This document shows, piece by piece, positions 40,929 through 48,844 of a stretch of 64,000 bases of DNA (within the stretch, counting starts at the first letter, position 1; every line of letters begins with the position of its first letter). The stretch comes from Myxococcota bacterium (GTDB taxonomy: Bacteria > Myxococcota_A > UBA9160 > SMWR01). The notes beneath the pieces are model-generated. The model saw only the letters and a list, made by a program, of their open reading frames with translations. It did no database searches and was not told where the DNA came from. A program made the translations under genes and the position numbers. The DNA is taken from positions 124,001 to 188,000 of the forward strand of contig JBCCEW010000007.1 of NCBI GenBank assembly GCA_039030075.1, read 5' to 3'.

Positions 40929-42095
40929 CTAGCCGTCGGTCGCGCGCGACCACACGGGCTCGCCGCTGCGCCAGGTCTCGACGACCGCTCCTTCGGCGTC
41001 GAGCAGCGCCAGGTCCGCAAGCGCGCCCGGTCGCAGGGTGCCGCGTTCGGCCTCGACGCCGAGCTGCCGGGCCGGTCGCAGGGTGACGGCGGCGATCGCC
41101 TCGGCGAGCCCGACGTCGGCGAATCGCCGCAGGTTCGCGACGGCCCGGTCGAGGCGCAGCTGGCTGCCCACCAGGGTGCCGTCGGCGCGCCGGAACGGCG
41201 CATCCGGACCCTCGGCTGCGGCGGCGCCCAGCGCCGATGGACCGTTGCTCGGAACCGCCACCCGGTCGCTGATCAGCATCAGGCGCTCGCCCAGGGCCGC
41301 CGCGCTGAGACGTACCACCGCCGGCGCGACGTGATGGCCATCGCAGATGAGGTCGCAGCGGATGCGGTCGTCGGCGAGCACCGCACCGGCCACACCGGGG
41401 GCACGGTGGTGGAAAGGCCCCATGGCGTTCCAGAGATGGGTGGCGTGACAAAGCCCTTCGCTCGCCGCCGCCTCGATCTGCTCCGCGGAGGCGGCGCTGT
41501 GACCGAGGGCCGGCACGACGCCCTGGGCCATCAGGGCCGCGAGCAGTGCGTCCGCTCCGGGGAGTTCGGGGGCGAAGGTCACCATGCACAGGCGTTCGCC
41601 CAATCCGTCGATCAGGGGCCGGTCGCGCGCTGGATCGAAGGGACGGACGCCGCCCGGATCCATCGCGCCGGGCGCCGCAGCGCTGATCCAGGGCCCTTCC
41701 AGATGGAGGCCCAGGCAGGCGGCGCCACCCTCGGCCGTCGCCTCGGTGGCCTGGGCGAGCGCGTCGAGGCGCGGAGCCAGATCCGCGTCCGGCCAACACA
41801 CCGTCGTGGCGAGGAACGCGGTGGTCCCGCTCTCGACCTGCTCGCGCGCCGCCCGCGCGAGGGCGGCGGAGAAGTCGTCCGGACCGGCCGACACGAGCTC
41901 GCCGTGGAAGTGCAGATCGAGAAAGCCGGGCGCGCCGACGGCGCCGGTCCGGTCGACCCGGCGCCAGTCGGTGAGGTCGGCATCGGTCGACGCGAAGCCG
42001 GCGAGGCGGCCGCCTTCGATGAGGAGCGTGCCGGGCCGGGCGGCCCCCGCCTCCGGGTCGATCCACTCGGCTCCGACGATCGCGGTGCGCCCCAC
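40929..42095 (-). CDS. nagA: N-acetylglucosamine-6-phosphate deacetylase-like
   Basis: Amidohydrolase of 388 residues with the NagA signature: FLDLHFHGEL metal motif (about 58-67), GLHLEGPWIS (about 128-137), LGHSAAS (about 196-202), CHATHLWNAMGPFHHR (about 218-233), ICDGHHVAP (about 252-260) and LISDRVAVPS in the place of the catalytic Asp block. It removes acetate from GlcNAc-6-P for cell-wall recycling or aminosugar use. No nagB or PTS gene is nearby, so physiological role is less sure than family. It starts at GTG. Confidence 0.83.
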   Translation of the reverse strand: MGRTAIVGAEWIDPEAGAARPGTLLIEGGRLAGFASTDADLTDWRRVDRTGAVGAPGFLDLHFHGELVSAGPDDFSAALARAAREQVESGTTAFLATTVCWPDADLAPRLDALAQATEATAEGGAACLGLHLEGPWISAAAPGAMDPGGVRPFDPARDRPLIDGLGERLCMVTFAPELPGADALLAALMAQGVVPALGHSAASAEQIEAAASEGLCHATHLWNAMGPFHHRAPGVAGAVLADDRIRCDLICDGHHVAPAVVRLSAAALGERLMLISDRVAVPSNGPSALGAAAAEGPDAPFRRADGTLVGSQLRLDRAVANLRRFADVGLAEAIAAVTLRPARQLGVEAERGTLRPGALADLALLDAEGAVVETWRSGEPVWSRATDG

Positions 42096-42171
42096 CCCGT
42101 TCCCCCCGATCGCGGAGGCTAGTTCCGGGCCGCGGCGCGTGCACGGTCGCCCAAGACGACGACCGAATGCA

Positions 42172-42690
42172 CTACTGGATCGCGAGCACCTTCACCTGGA
42201 ACTTCAGCGTGCGCCCGGCGAGCGGATGGTTGAGGTCGACGACGACATGGGTGTCGGTCACCTCGAGCACCTCGACCCGACGACGGTCACCCGTCTCGGC
42301 CTGCGCCACGAGGACGGCACCTACCTGGCGCGCGTCCTCGGGAATCGCGTCGAGCGGCACCTCTTGTTTGAGGTCGGCCCGCACCGGTCCGTAGGCCGCC
42401 TCGGGCGGTAGCTCGAACTCGCGGCTCTCCCCTGCGCTCGCACCGGCGATGCCCTGCTCGAAGCCGGGGAGCATCTGCCCCGCTCCCAGCTCGAAGGTGA
42501 GCGGGTCGCGCCCGACGTTCGTATCGGCCACGGTGCCGTCGTCGAGTGTGAGGGTGTACTCCACCGAGACGGTGCGGCCCGTTCCTACCTTGAGTGTCGC
42601 CTCCTCGTCTTCGGCCAACGCCGGAGTTCCGGCCAAGAGGATTGCCAGAAGCGACACACGCGCCACGCGAACCATCGACTCGAGATGCAC
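42172..42690 (-). CDS. Periplasmic FKBP-type (SlyD-like) peptidyl-prolyl isomerase
   Basis: Protein of 172 residues: signal peptide (LLAILLAGTPALA, cleavage near residue 26) followed by an FKBP fold with the SlyD-type insert. VSVEYTLTLDDGTVADTN, PLTFELGAGQMLPGFEQGI and the flap VVVDLNHPLAGRTLKFQV are typical. It isomerises prolyl bonds and acts as a chaperone in the periplasm. The GTG at 42690 is preferred because GGAGG lies 7 bases upstream; the ATG at 42675 lacks one. There is no His-rich metal tail. Confidence 0.87.
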   Translation of the reverse strand: MHLESMVRVARVSLLAILLAGTPALAEDEEATLKVGTGRTVSVEYTLTLDDGTVADTNVGRDPLTFELGAGQMLPGFEQGIAGASAGESREFELPPEAAYGPVRADLKQEVPLDAIPEDARQVGAVLVAQAETGDRRRVEVLEVTDTHVVVDLNHPLAGRTLKFQVKVLAIQ

Positions 42691-42902
42691 CGGGGACCTC
42701 CGGAGTGCCAGCGGCGGCGTCGGGCACCGGGTGGCCCGATCACCGCTTCGTCTGCGCTCCGTCGACGGCGTCCCCGCCCGGGACACCTGGGTTTCCCGCG
42801 AAACGAGGCGGGCAAGAGGACCCTAGCAGCCTTCGTACCCGCGCGTCGGTGACCCGCGTACCGCCGCGCCTTGGTACTGTGTCCCCGAGAAGGAGACCCG
42901 CG

Positions 42903-43637
42903 ATGATCGACCTGCACTACTGGCCCACGCCCAACGGCAAGAAGGTGACGATCCTGCTGGAGGAAGCCGAGATCCCCTACCGGATCGTCCCCTGCAGCAT
43001 CGGTCAGGGCGATCAGTTCAAGGATGCGTTCCTGTCCATCAGCCCGAACAACCGCATGCCCGCGATGGTCGACACTGCGCCCGCCGACGGCGGCGAACCG
43101 ATCGCCCTGTTCGAATCGGGGGCCATCATGCTCTACCTCGCCGAGAAGGTCGGCCGCTTCTACCCGCCGGAGCTGCGCGAGCGGCACGAAGTGAATCAAT
43201 GGCTGATCTGGCAGATGGCGAACCAAGGGCCGAAGACCGGCGAGTCGGGTCACTTCCGACGACTCGGGGATCGAGAGGGCGATCAGTCCTACGCGCTCCG
43301 CCGCTTCACCGATGAGGTCAATCGCCTCTACGGCGTCATGAACAACCGGCTCTACGACCGGCGCTACCTGGCTGGTGACGCGTACACGATCGCCGACATG
43401 ATCTCCTACCCGTGGACCGTGGGTTGGGAGGACCAGGGACAGGACCTCGACGAGTTCCCGTACTTCAAGCGCTGGTTCGAGGAGCTCTCGGCGCGCCCCG
43501 CCCTGCAGCGCGGCATGGACGCGGGGAAGGACCTCCAGGTCGACTACGCGAGCCTTCCGAAGGAAGAGATCGCGCGTCTGACGAAGCTGCTCTACAACCA
43601 GCGCGCGCGGCCGGCCCCGGCGGGCGGCCTGCTGTAG
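42903..43637 (+). CDS. Glutathione S-transferase family protein (YfcG/Ure2-like)
   Basis: Soluble GST of 244 residues. The thioredoxin-like N-domain has YWPTPNGKKVTILLEEAEIPY (first-helix Asn-Gly instead of Ser/Cys) and NRMPAMVD, and ESGAIMLYLAEK binds the glutathione gamma-glutamyl group. The all-helical C-domain has YTIADMISYPW. This is the YfcG-like class with disulfide reductase activity. The ATG has AAGGAG upstream. No regulatory site seen. Confidence 0.88.
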   Translation: MIDLHYWPTPNGKKVTILLEEAEIPYRIVPCSIGQGDQFKDAFLSISPNNRMPAMVDTAPADGGEPIALFESGAIMLYLAEKVGRFYPPELRERHEVNQWLIWQMANQGPKTGESGHFRRLGDREGDQSYALRRFTDEVNRLYGVMNNRLYDRRYLAGDAYTIADMISYPWTVGWEDQGQDLDEFPYFKRWFEELSARPALQRGMDAGKDLQVDYASLPKEEIARLTKLLYNQRARPAPAGGLL

Positions 43638-43747
43638 CCCGGAGCCACCCACAGCGGTCGAGACGGCCGGTACACTTCCGGCGCTCGCGAGCCGATGAGG
43701 AACGCGCGCGGCGCCCATCGCGCCCGCCTGCCCTTGGGAGAACTCCG

Positions 43748-44773
43748 CTGGACGTCGATCACGCGCAGAAGAAGGCACCCCGGGTTTCCGCGATCATCAT
43801 CAGCTGGAACACCCGGGAGCTGCTCGACGCCTGCCTCGCCAGCCTCGCTGCGAACGACGTGACCGGCGGCCTCGAGACGATCGTGGTGGACAACGGTTCC
43901 GCCGACGGCTCGGCCGACTGGGTGGAATCCCACTTCCCGGACGCGACGCTGATTCGCAACCGCGACAACGCGGGCTTCGCCCGCGCCTGCAACCAGGGCT
44001 ACGACGCCTCGCGCAGCGAGTTCGTGCTGCTGCTCAACAGCGACACCGTGGTCCCGCCGGACGCGCTCGAGAAGACCCTCGCCTTTCTCGATGCTCAGCC
44101 CTCGGTCGGGGCGGTGGGCTGCCGGCAGGTGTTCTCGGACGGCCGTCTTCAGAGCACCTGCTTTCGCTTCCCGACCCTGCGCGCCGTGGTGCAGAACGCG
44201 CTCTACCTGGGACAGGCGTGGCCCGACTCGCCCCTCTTGAACTGGTCGCGCTACGGCACCGAGGACTTCGCCGAGGCCCGACCCGTGGATTGCGTCGCCG
44301 GCAGTTTCCTCTTGCTCCGTCGTGCGGCAGTGGGCGGGGAGCTCTTCGACCGCGGCTACTTCATGTACGGGGAAGAAGCGGATCTCCTCTACCGCCTGCA
44401 TCGCGCGGGGAACCCCACCTTCTATCTGCCCGACGTCGAGATCGTGCACCACCACAGCGGCAGCTCGAAGCGCCCCGGAGTGGGCGCCTGGGCCTACGAG
44501 GCGAAGCAGCGCGCGATCCTGCGCTTCCTCTGGAAGTGGCGGGGCGTGGCGGTGGCCAGCCTCGCCAACGCGGTCATGCTGCTCGCCACGCTGCCGCGAG
44601 CCGCGGGCTGGGTGCTGTCGGACCTCATCGGCATCGTGCGCGGCCAGCAGTCGGGCTGGGAGCGCGCCCTCAAGTGCCGGGCCCTGGGTTTCCACGCTCG
44701 CGCGAGTCTCTCGCCGGCGTGCTTCGACGAAGATTGGGCACCTGACTTCGGGCCGCCGCCGGACGATCGCTAG
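43748..44773 (+). CDS. Glycosyltransferase family 2, probable CTG start
   Basis: GT-A glycosyltransferase of 341 residues. The N-terminal VSAIIISWNTRELLDACLASL begins at residue 13. The DxD equivalent is LLNSDTVVPP (about 96-105), and a GYFMYGEEADLLYRLHRAG block (about 205-223) is the rhamnosyltransferase-like pattern. A hydrophobic stretch near residue 280 (VASLANAVMLLATLPRAAGW) suggests membrane association. No ATG, GTG or TTG occurs in frame near the start; the CTG at 43748 lies 7 bases after GGGAG. Its stop lies in the left arm of the 15-bp inverted repeat at 44770. It probably adds a sugar to the polysaccharide made by this locus. Confidence 0.82.
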   Translation: MDVDHAQKKAPRVSAIIISWNTRELLDACLASLAANDVTGGLETIVVDNGSADGSADWVESHFPDATLIRNRDNAGFARACNQGYDASRSEFVLLLNSDTVVPPDALEKTLAFLDAQPSVGAVGCRQVFSDGRLQSTCFRFPTLRAVVQNALYLGQAWPDSPLLNWSRYGTEDFAEARPVDCVAGSFLLLRRAAVGGELFDRGYFMYGEEADLLYRLHRAGNPTFYLPDVEIVHHHSGSSKRPGVGAWAYEAKQRAILRFLWKWRGVAVASLANAVMLLATLPRAAGWVLSDLIGIVRGQQSGWERALKCRALGFHARASLSPACFDEDWAPDFGPPPDDR

Positions 44774-44934
44774 AGGGCATCTCACGAACCCCGATCGAGA
44801 CAGGGGTCCGATGTCGGCCCGAGGTCGAGGCGCGAAACCGCGGGCATAGCACCGCTACCGCGAGGTTTCGTAACGAAGAGATCGGGGCGAAGGCGTGTGC
44901 CTGGCGACCGAGGGGTCGATGAGATGCCCTCTAG
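44770..44934. repeat. 165-bp element with perfect 15-bp terminal inverted repeats
   Basis: CTAGAGGGCATCTCA (44770-44784) and TGAGATGCCCTCTAG (44920-44934) are perfect inverted copies 135 bases apart. Imperfect pairing continues inward (ACCCC...GGGGT, CCCCGATC...GATCGGGG). The TAG stop of the GT2 gene and the TAG stop of the opposite GT4 gene sit inside the two arms. It looks like a MITE/REPIN-type insertion or a very large bidirectional terminator. No second copy was noticed in the window. Confidence 0.6.
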
Positions 44935-46154
44935 ACCGCGACGCCCTCGCTGCGCAGCCGCTGGACCCCTTCGCCGTAGCAGGCGAGCAGGCGTCGCCCC
45001 GCGGCCTTCCAGCTCAGCGTGTCGATCTCGGCCCGGGCACCTGCGCGCAGCTCTCGAACCTTCTCCGGGTGCTCGGTGAGATCGCGCAGCTGTTCGGTCA
45101 GCGCCGCGACATCGCCCGGCGCGTGCACCAGGCCATGGCGTCCGTGTTCGCAGCGCGCGCCACTCGCCTCGGAGACGAGCAGGAGACACCCCGACGCGCG
45201 CGCTTCGTAGGTCACCAGCGCACTGCCCTCCTCGATCGTCGGCAGCACCAGTGCATGGCATTCGGAAAGCAGCGCCGATGGATCGTCGACGAAGCCAGTC
45301 TCCTCGACACCGGGTTGGGGAAGCAGGTCCTTCAGGGCGTCGCGGTAACCCGGTTCGAAGCGGCCACAAATCCGAAAGCGTCCGCGCGCACCGGCACCCG
45401 AATCGCGCCAGGCGCGTAGCGCATGGTGCAGGCCCTTCCGCGGTTCACAGCTCCCCAGAAACACGACCTGGAGGCCGCCCGACGGGTCGGGAGCGACGTC
45501 GCCACTGGCTCCGAAGCGACTCGCGTCGTAGCCGTAGTGGTGTTCGAGGAGGCGTTCGGGTGGGAAGCCGCGATCGAGAAAGGACTGGCGGACGAAGGGC
45601 GACGGCACCAGCAGGTAGTCGGTCTCCTGGAACTCGAGCTCTTCTCGCTCGAGGCGCCACGGGTCGAGGGTGTGCGATGCGCCCGGGACCGGCTTCAAAC
45701 CGAGTCGCTCGCGCTCCTCGGCGACGAGCTCGTAGGCCGTGCGCGTGTGCGCATTCGGCACCTCGCGGAAAACGGGGATGCCCAGCCGGCGGGCAGCGCG
45801 AATCGTCGCCAAAGCCCCCGAGGGCCACACGTGGACCGCGTCGATCTCTTCCGCGTGTCGTCGCAACCACCGCGCGGTCATCTTGTCGTGCCACGCGATC
45901 GCGCGATTCACCCCGAGGGCGGTATGCGGGATGCGCGCGGGTCCGAGCGAAAGGCTGCGAACCACGCGGACGTCGGACGGGAACGGGCGGGCCACGCTGG
46001 TGCACGAAAGGGTCACGCGCGCGCCGGCCGCACGAATCCCATCGACCTGGAACCAGGCCGTCGTACCGATTCCGGGACGCCCGATGGCGTGCGGAAAGCT
46101 GTAAAGAACGCGCAGACGCGAGGCGTCGGGCGTACTCGAAGCGGGGACCGAAAT
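44931..46154 (-). CDS. Glycosyltransferase family 4 (GT-B), probable ATT start
   Basis: GT-B glycosyltransferase of about 407 residues. The N-terminal strand VLYSFPHAIGRPGIG and the following TAWFQVDGIRAAGARV are needed for the fold, but no ATG, GTG or TTG lies between the in-frame upstream stop and that segment. The ATT at 46154 has GGAGG with 8 bases spacing, so it is the best start; the next standard codon is GTG at 46016, which would delete the first strand. The C-terminal domain has FLGSCEPRKGLHHAL and the donor-binding E-x7-E (EEGSALVTYE). It shares the inverted repeat with the opposite GT2 gene. Confidence 0.8.
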   Translation of the reverse strand: MSVPASSTPDASRLRVLYSFPHAIGRPGIGTTAWFQVDGIRAAGARVTLSCTSVARPFPSDVRVVRSLSLGPARIPHTALGVNRAIAWHDKMTARWLRRHAEEIDAVHVWPSGALATIRAARRLGIPVFREVPNAHTRTAYELVAEERERLGLKPVPGASHTLDPWRLEREELEFQETDYLLVPSPFVRQSFLDRGFPPERLLEHHYGYDASRFGASGDVAPDPSGGLQVVFLGSCEPRKGLHHALRAWRDSGAGARGRFRICGRFEPGYRDALKDLLPQPGVEETGFVDDPSALLSECHALVLPTIEEGSALVTYEARASGCLLLVSEASGARCEHGRHGLVHAPGDVAALTEQLRDLTEHPEKVRELRAGARAEIDTLSWKAAGRRLLACYGEGVQRLRSEGVAV

Positions 46155-46292
46155 CGCGCTGACCTCCGGAAGAAGCGGAAAGCATAGCCAAGCTCAACCG
46201 CCGTTTGTGGGGAGACCGGTCGCTTGCGGCGCCCGCGAGCCGTGTCTACCGTGGTTGCCGGAGGAACTGGCCCGCCTCTCCCATACGCCCTT

Positions 46293-47246
46293 ATGTGTCC
46301 CCCGCACAACGAGCCGCTCGTCTCCGTCGTCATCGCTGCCTACAACGCAGGCGACTACCTGCGTCCGGCCGTGGAAAGCGTCCTACAGCAGAGTCACCGC
46401 GAGCTCGAGATCCTGCTGATCGACGACGGGAGTACGGACGGTTCCGTCGAGAAGCTGTCCCACATCGACGATTCGCGTTTCCGCATCCTTCATCAGGAGA
46501 ACTCGGGAAAGCCGGCAGCGGTCAACCGGGCCCTCGACCTCGTGGAGGGCGAGTTCTACGCCATCCAGGACGCGGACGATCTGAGCCATCCGCGCCGGAT
46601 CGAGCGGCAGCTCGCGTGCTTCCAGCAGCACCCCGAACTGGCCGGCGTGTTCACCGGCTACGAGCTCCTGATCGACGAGCGTCCGGTCGCGCCACGCTTC
46701 CGCGCAAAGAGCGCCGCCGAGTGCGCTACCGACATCGACCAGTTTGCAATGCCCTCTCACGACCCGACCGGCATGTATCGCATGTCGATGGTCGGCGAGT
46801 TCCGCTACGCCGAGGACCTGCAGATCGGCGAAGGCCACGACTACATCCTGCGCATCGGCGAAGCCCACCCACTGATGGTGGTGGGTGAGTGCCTCTACTC
46901 GTACCGGATCCTCCCCGACTCTCTCACCCGCAGCGATCCGGAACGCCGACGCCGCTTCGTGCACGAGGTGCTCGGTCGCGCGTGCGAGCGACGCGGTCTC
47001 GACGTGAAGACGATCATCCAGGACCTCGATCACGGCTTCGACCAGAACGAGAAAGACAACAACCTCGTGGCCCACTTCCTCGAGAGCGCGGTCGACCAGC
47101 GCGAAGCCGGGGAGTGGATGGGCGCGGTGCAGACCGGCGTCTACTGCCTCTCGCGCCATCCCGCCGACCCGGTGTTCTACAAGCCGCTGGCCCTGGCGCT
47201 GCTGCCCGGACCGATCGCGCGCCGCGTCCGACGCCGCTCCCGCTGA
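46293..47246 (+). CDS. Glycosyltransferase family 2
   Basis: GT-A glycosyltransferase of 317 residues. VSVVIAAYNAGDYLRPAVESV is at about residues 11-31, LLIDDGSTDGS at about 42-52 and the DxD site AIQDADDLSHP at about 90-100. The C-terminal 100 residues are helical and basic, ending RRVRRRSR. The ATG at 46293 has no obvious ribosome-binding site and other in-frame starts upstream are not better. It is part of the polysaccharide locus, upstream of the exosortase-like/EpsI pair. Confidence 0.83.
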   Translation: MCPPHNEPLVSVVIAAYNAGDYLRPAVESVLQQSHRELEILLIDDGSTDGSVEKLSHIDDSRFRILHQENSGKPAAVNRALDLVEGEFYAIQDADDLSHPRRIERQLACFQQHPELAGVFTGYELLIDERPVAPRFRAKSAAECATDIDQFAMPSHDPTGMYRMSMVGEFRYAEDLQIGEGHDYILRIGEAHPLMVVGECLYSYRILPDSLTRSDPERRRRFVHEVLGRACERRGLDVKTIIQDLDHGFDQNEKDNNLVAHFLESAVDQREAGEWMGAVQTGVYCLSRHPADPVFYKPLALALLPGPIARRVRRRSR

Positions 47247-47384
47247 CCGGCGGTATCCTCCGTCCGGCCCGAGCGGAAGTCTCGTTCGCGAGCAGAAGCG
47301 CGACCCACCGTTCAGCCGAAGCCCGGGTCGGTCGAAGGCCCCTCTGCGAGGCGTTTCCGCCTCCCCGATTCCCTGGAACGACGC

Positions 47385-48188
47385 TTGCCCACCGCGACGA
47401 CGTCTCTGCCCGCCCGATCGAGCACGATGCTCGCGTGGCTGCCGTGGCTCGGGCTCGGCGTGGCGTTCTGGCCGGCACTGCAGGATCTCGCCCGGCATCT
47501 GGCCGCGACCCCGTGGTCGCGTTACGCGATCGTCTTCCCGTTCCTGCTCGCACGATGTGCCCGGCGGGCTCCGAAGGACGCTCCGCTCCCCGGGTCGACC
47601 GCGGCCGTCGCCCTCGGACTCGGTCTGCAGATCGCCGCCGCCTTCGCCGGACAGATCCGCTGGGCCCGCCCCGGGCTGGCGCTGGCCGTGTGGGGGCTCC
47701 TCGCCCGCAGCGGCGTGCGTTCGCCAGCGGTCTGGGTGCTGCTCGCCTTCTGTGTGCCCGCACCTGCGTTCCTGATCCACGGAGCCTCCGAGGCGTTCCA
47801 AGCAGCGCTGATCGAGCCGATCCTCGGCATCTGGCGCGGACTGGGCCTCGAGGTGCTGCACCACCAGCGCGTGTTGGTCGTGCCGGGCGAGACGGGCCTC
47901 GAGCTCACGCGCGGCAATCTCGCGCTCGCCCCGCTGCTGGCCGGGATCGGCTGGTACCACCAGACGCTCCGCCAACAGGGCCCCATGCCGACCGCCGTGC
48001 TCGCGGGCCTGATGGCGTTGGCGTCCCTACCGATCGCCGCGCTCTTCCTCGCTATCGCGGCCGGGGCCGCTGCGGCGGGCTGGGACGGCCTGGCACACTT
48101 CGCGAACAGCGACGGGCCGTGGCTGCTCACCGCGGCCGGAGCGCTGTCGGCGAGTGAATGGATGCTTCGAAGGGGAGACGCAGCGTGA
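47385..48188 (+). CDS. Exosortase-like membrane protein lacking the catalytic Cys
   Basis: Membrane protein of 267 residues with about eight hydrophobic helices, arranged as in EpsH/exosortase proteins and immediately followed by an EpsI gene. In exosortases the helix after a beta-turn reads A-C-S-G with the catalytic Cys; here the aligned region is LELTRGNLALAPLLAGIGWY, so Cys is replaced by Thr. A late His (LAHFANSDG) is at the expected place. It is either an inactive relative or a processing-independent exporter component. The start is uncertain: TTG at 47385 is used, ATG at 47427 is an alternative. Confidence 0.65.
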   Translation: MPTATTSLPARSSTMLAWLPWLGLGVAFWPALQDLARHLAATPWSRYAIVFPFLLARCARRAPKDAPLPGSTAAVALGLGLQIAAAFAGQIRWARPGLALAVWGLLARSGVRSPAVWVLLAFCVPAPAFLIHGASEAFQAALIEPILGIWRGLGLEVLHHQRVLVVPGETGLELTRGNLALAPLLAGIGWYHQTLRQQGPMPTAVLAGLMALASLPIAALFLAIAAGAAAAGWDGLAHFANSDGPWLLTAAGALSASEWMLRRGDAA

Positions 48189-48841
48189 GCAAGGAATCGA
48201 TCGCGAACGTCGCGTTGCTGGTGACCATGGTCGCCGTGGGCGCCGGGGCCTGGTGGCTCCAGCTGCGGCCCGCACTCGACTTCGACGCCCGCGCGCTCGA
48301 GGGTCTGCCGCTCCGGGTGGGCGCCTGGCAGGGGCACTCGGTCCCGCTCGAGTACGGCGTCGAGCGCATGCTCCGCGCGGATCTCAACCTCCAGCGCGAG
48401 TACGAGAGCGATACATCACCGGAAGTCGTCTGGATGTACGTGGGCTACTACGGAACCGAGCGCGGTGGACGCCCCGAGCATACTCCCGAGGTCTGCTACC
48501 CCTCCGCGGGCTGGGACATCGTTCGCCACGAGGAACAGCAGTTCGGCGATGGCCATCGCGTGAACGAGTTCATCGTCGAACGCGCGGGCAACCAGCGTCT
48601 CGTTCACTTCTGGTACCACTCCTCGCGAGGCGCCGGGCTGCTCGACAACCTCGACGTGAGCGTCGACCACCTGAAGGGCCGCCTATCGGACGGGCGCGCC
48701 GATGGCGCACTGGTGCGACTCTCCACGCCGATCACCGACGCCGGCATCGAGGCGTCGCGCGAGCGGCTCACGGCGTTCTACACCGATCTCGTGCCGGAGA
48801 TCGGATCGCGCTGGCCGAGCGAGGCGCCGAAGCGCTCCTAG
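48185..48841 (+). CDS. EpsI family exosortase-associated protein
   Basis: Protein of 218 residues with one N-terminal membrane anchor (IANVALLVTMVAVGAGAWWL) and a periplasmic EpsI domain. Family marks are the WMYVGYYGTERGGRPEHTPEVCYPSAGW block (residues about 84-111) and VHFWYHSSRG. In EpsI-containing systems this protein is encoded with the exosortase and acts in export of exopolysaccharide. The GTG start has GGGGAG 6 bases upstream and overlaps the exosortase-like stop (GTGA), so the two are coupled. Confidence 0.85.
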   Translation: MSKESIANVALLVTMVAVGAGAWWLQLRPALDFDARALEGLPLRVGAWQGHSVPLEYGVERMLRADLNLQREYESDTSPEVVWMYVGYYGTERGGRPEHTPEVCYPSAGWDIVRHEEQQFGDGHRVNEFIVERAGNQRLVHFWYHSSRGAGLLDNLDVSVDHLKGRLSDGRADGALVRLSTPITDAGIEASRERLTAFYTDLVPEIGSRWPSEAPKRS

Positions 48842-48844
48842 GCC

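Noticed and set aside
43695-43697. ATG at 43695 as the start of the GT2 gene
   Set aside because: It is in another reading frame than the glycosyltransferase.
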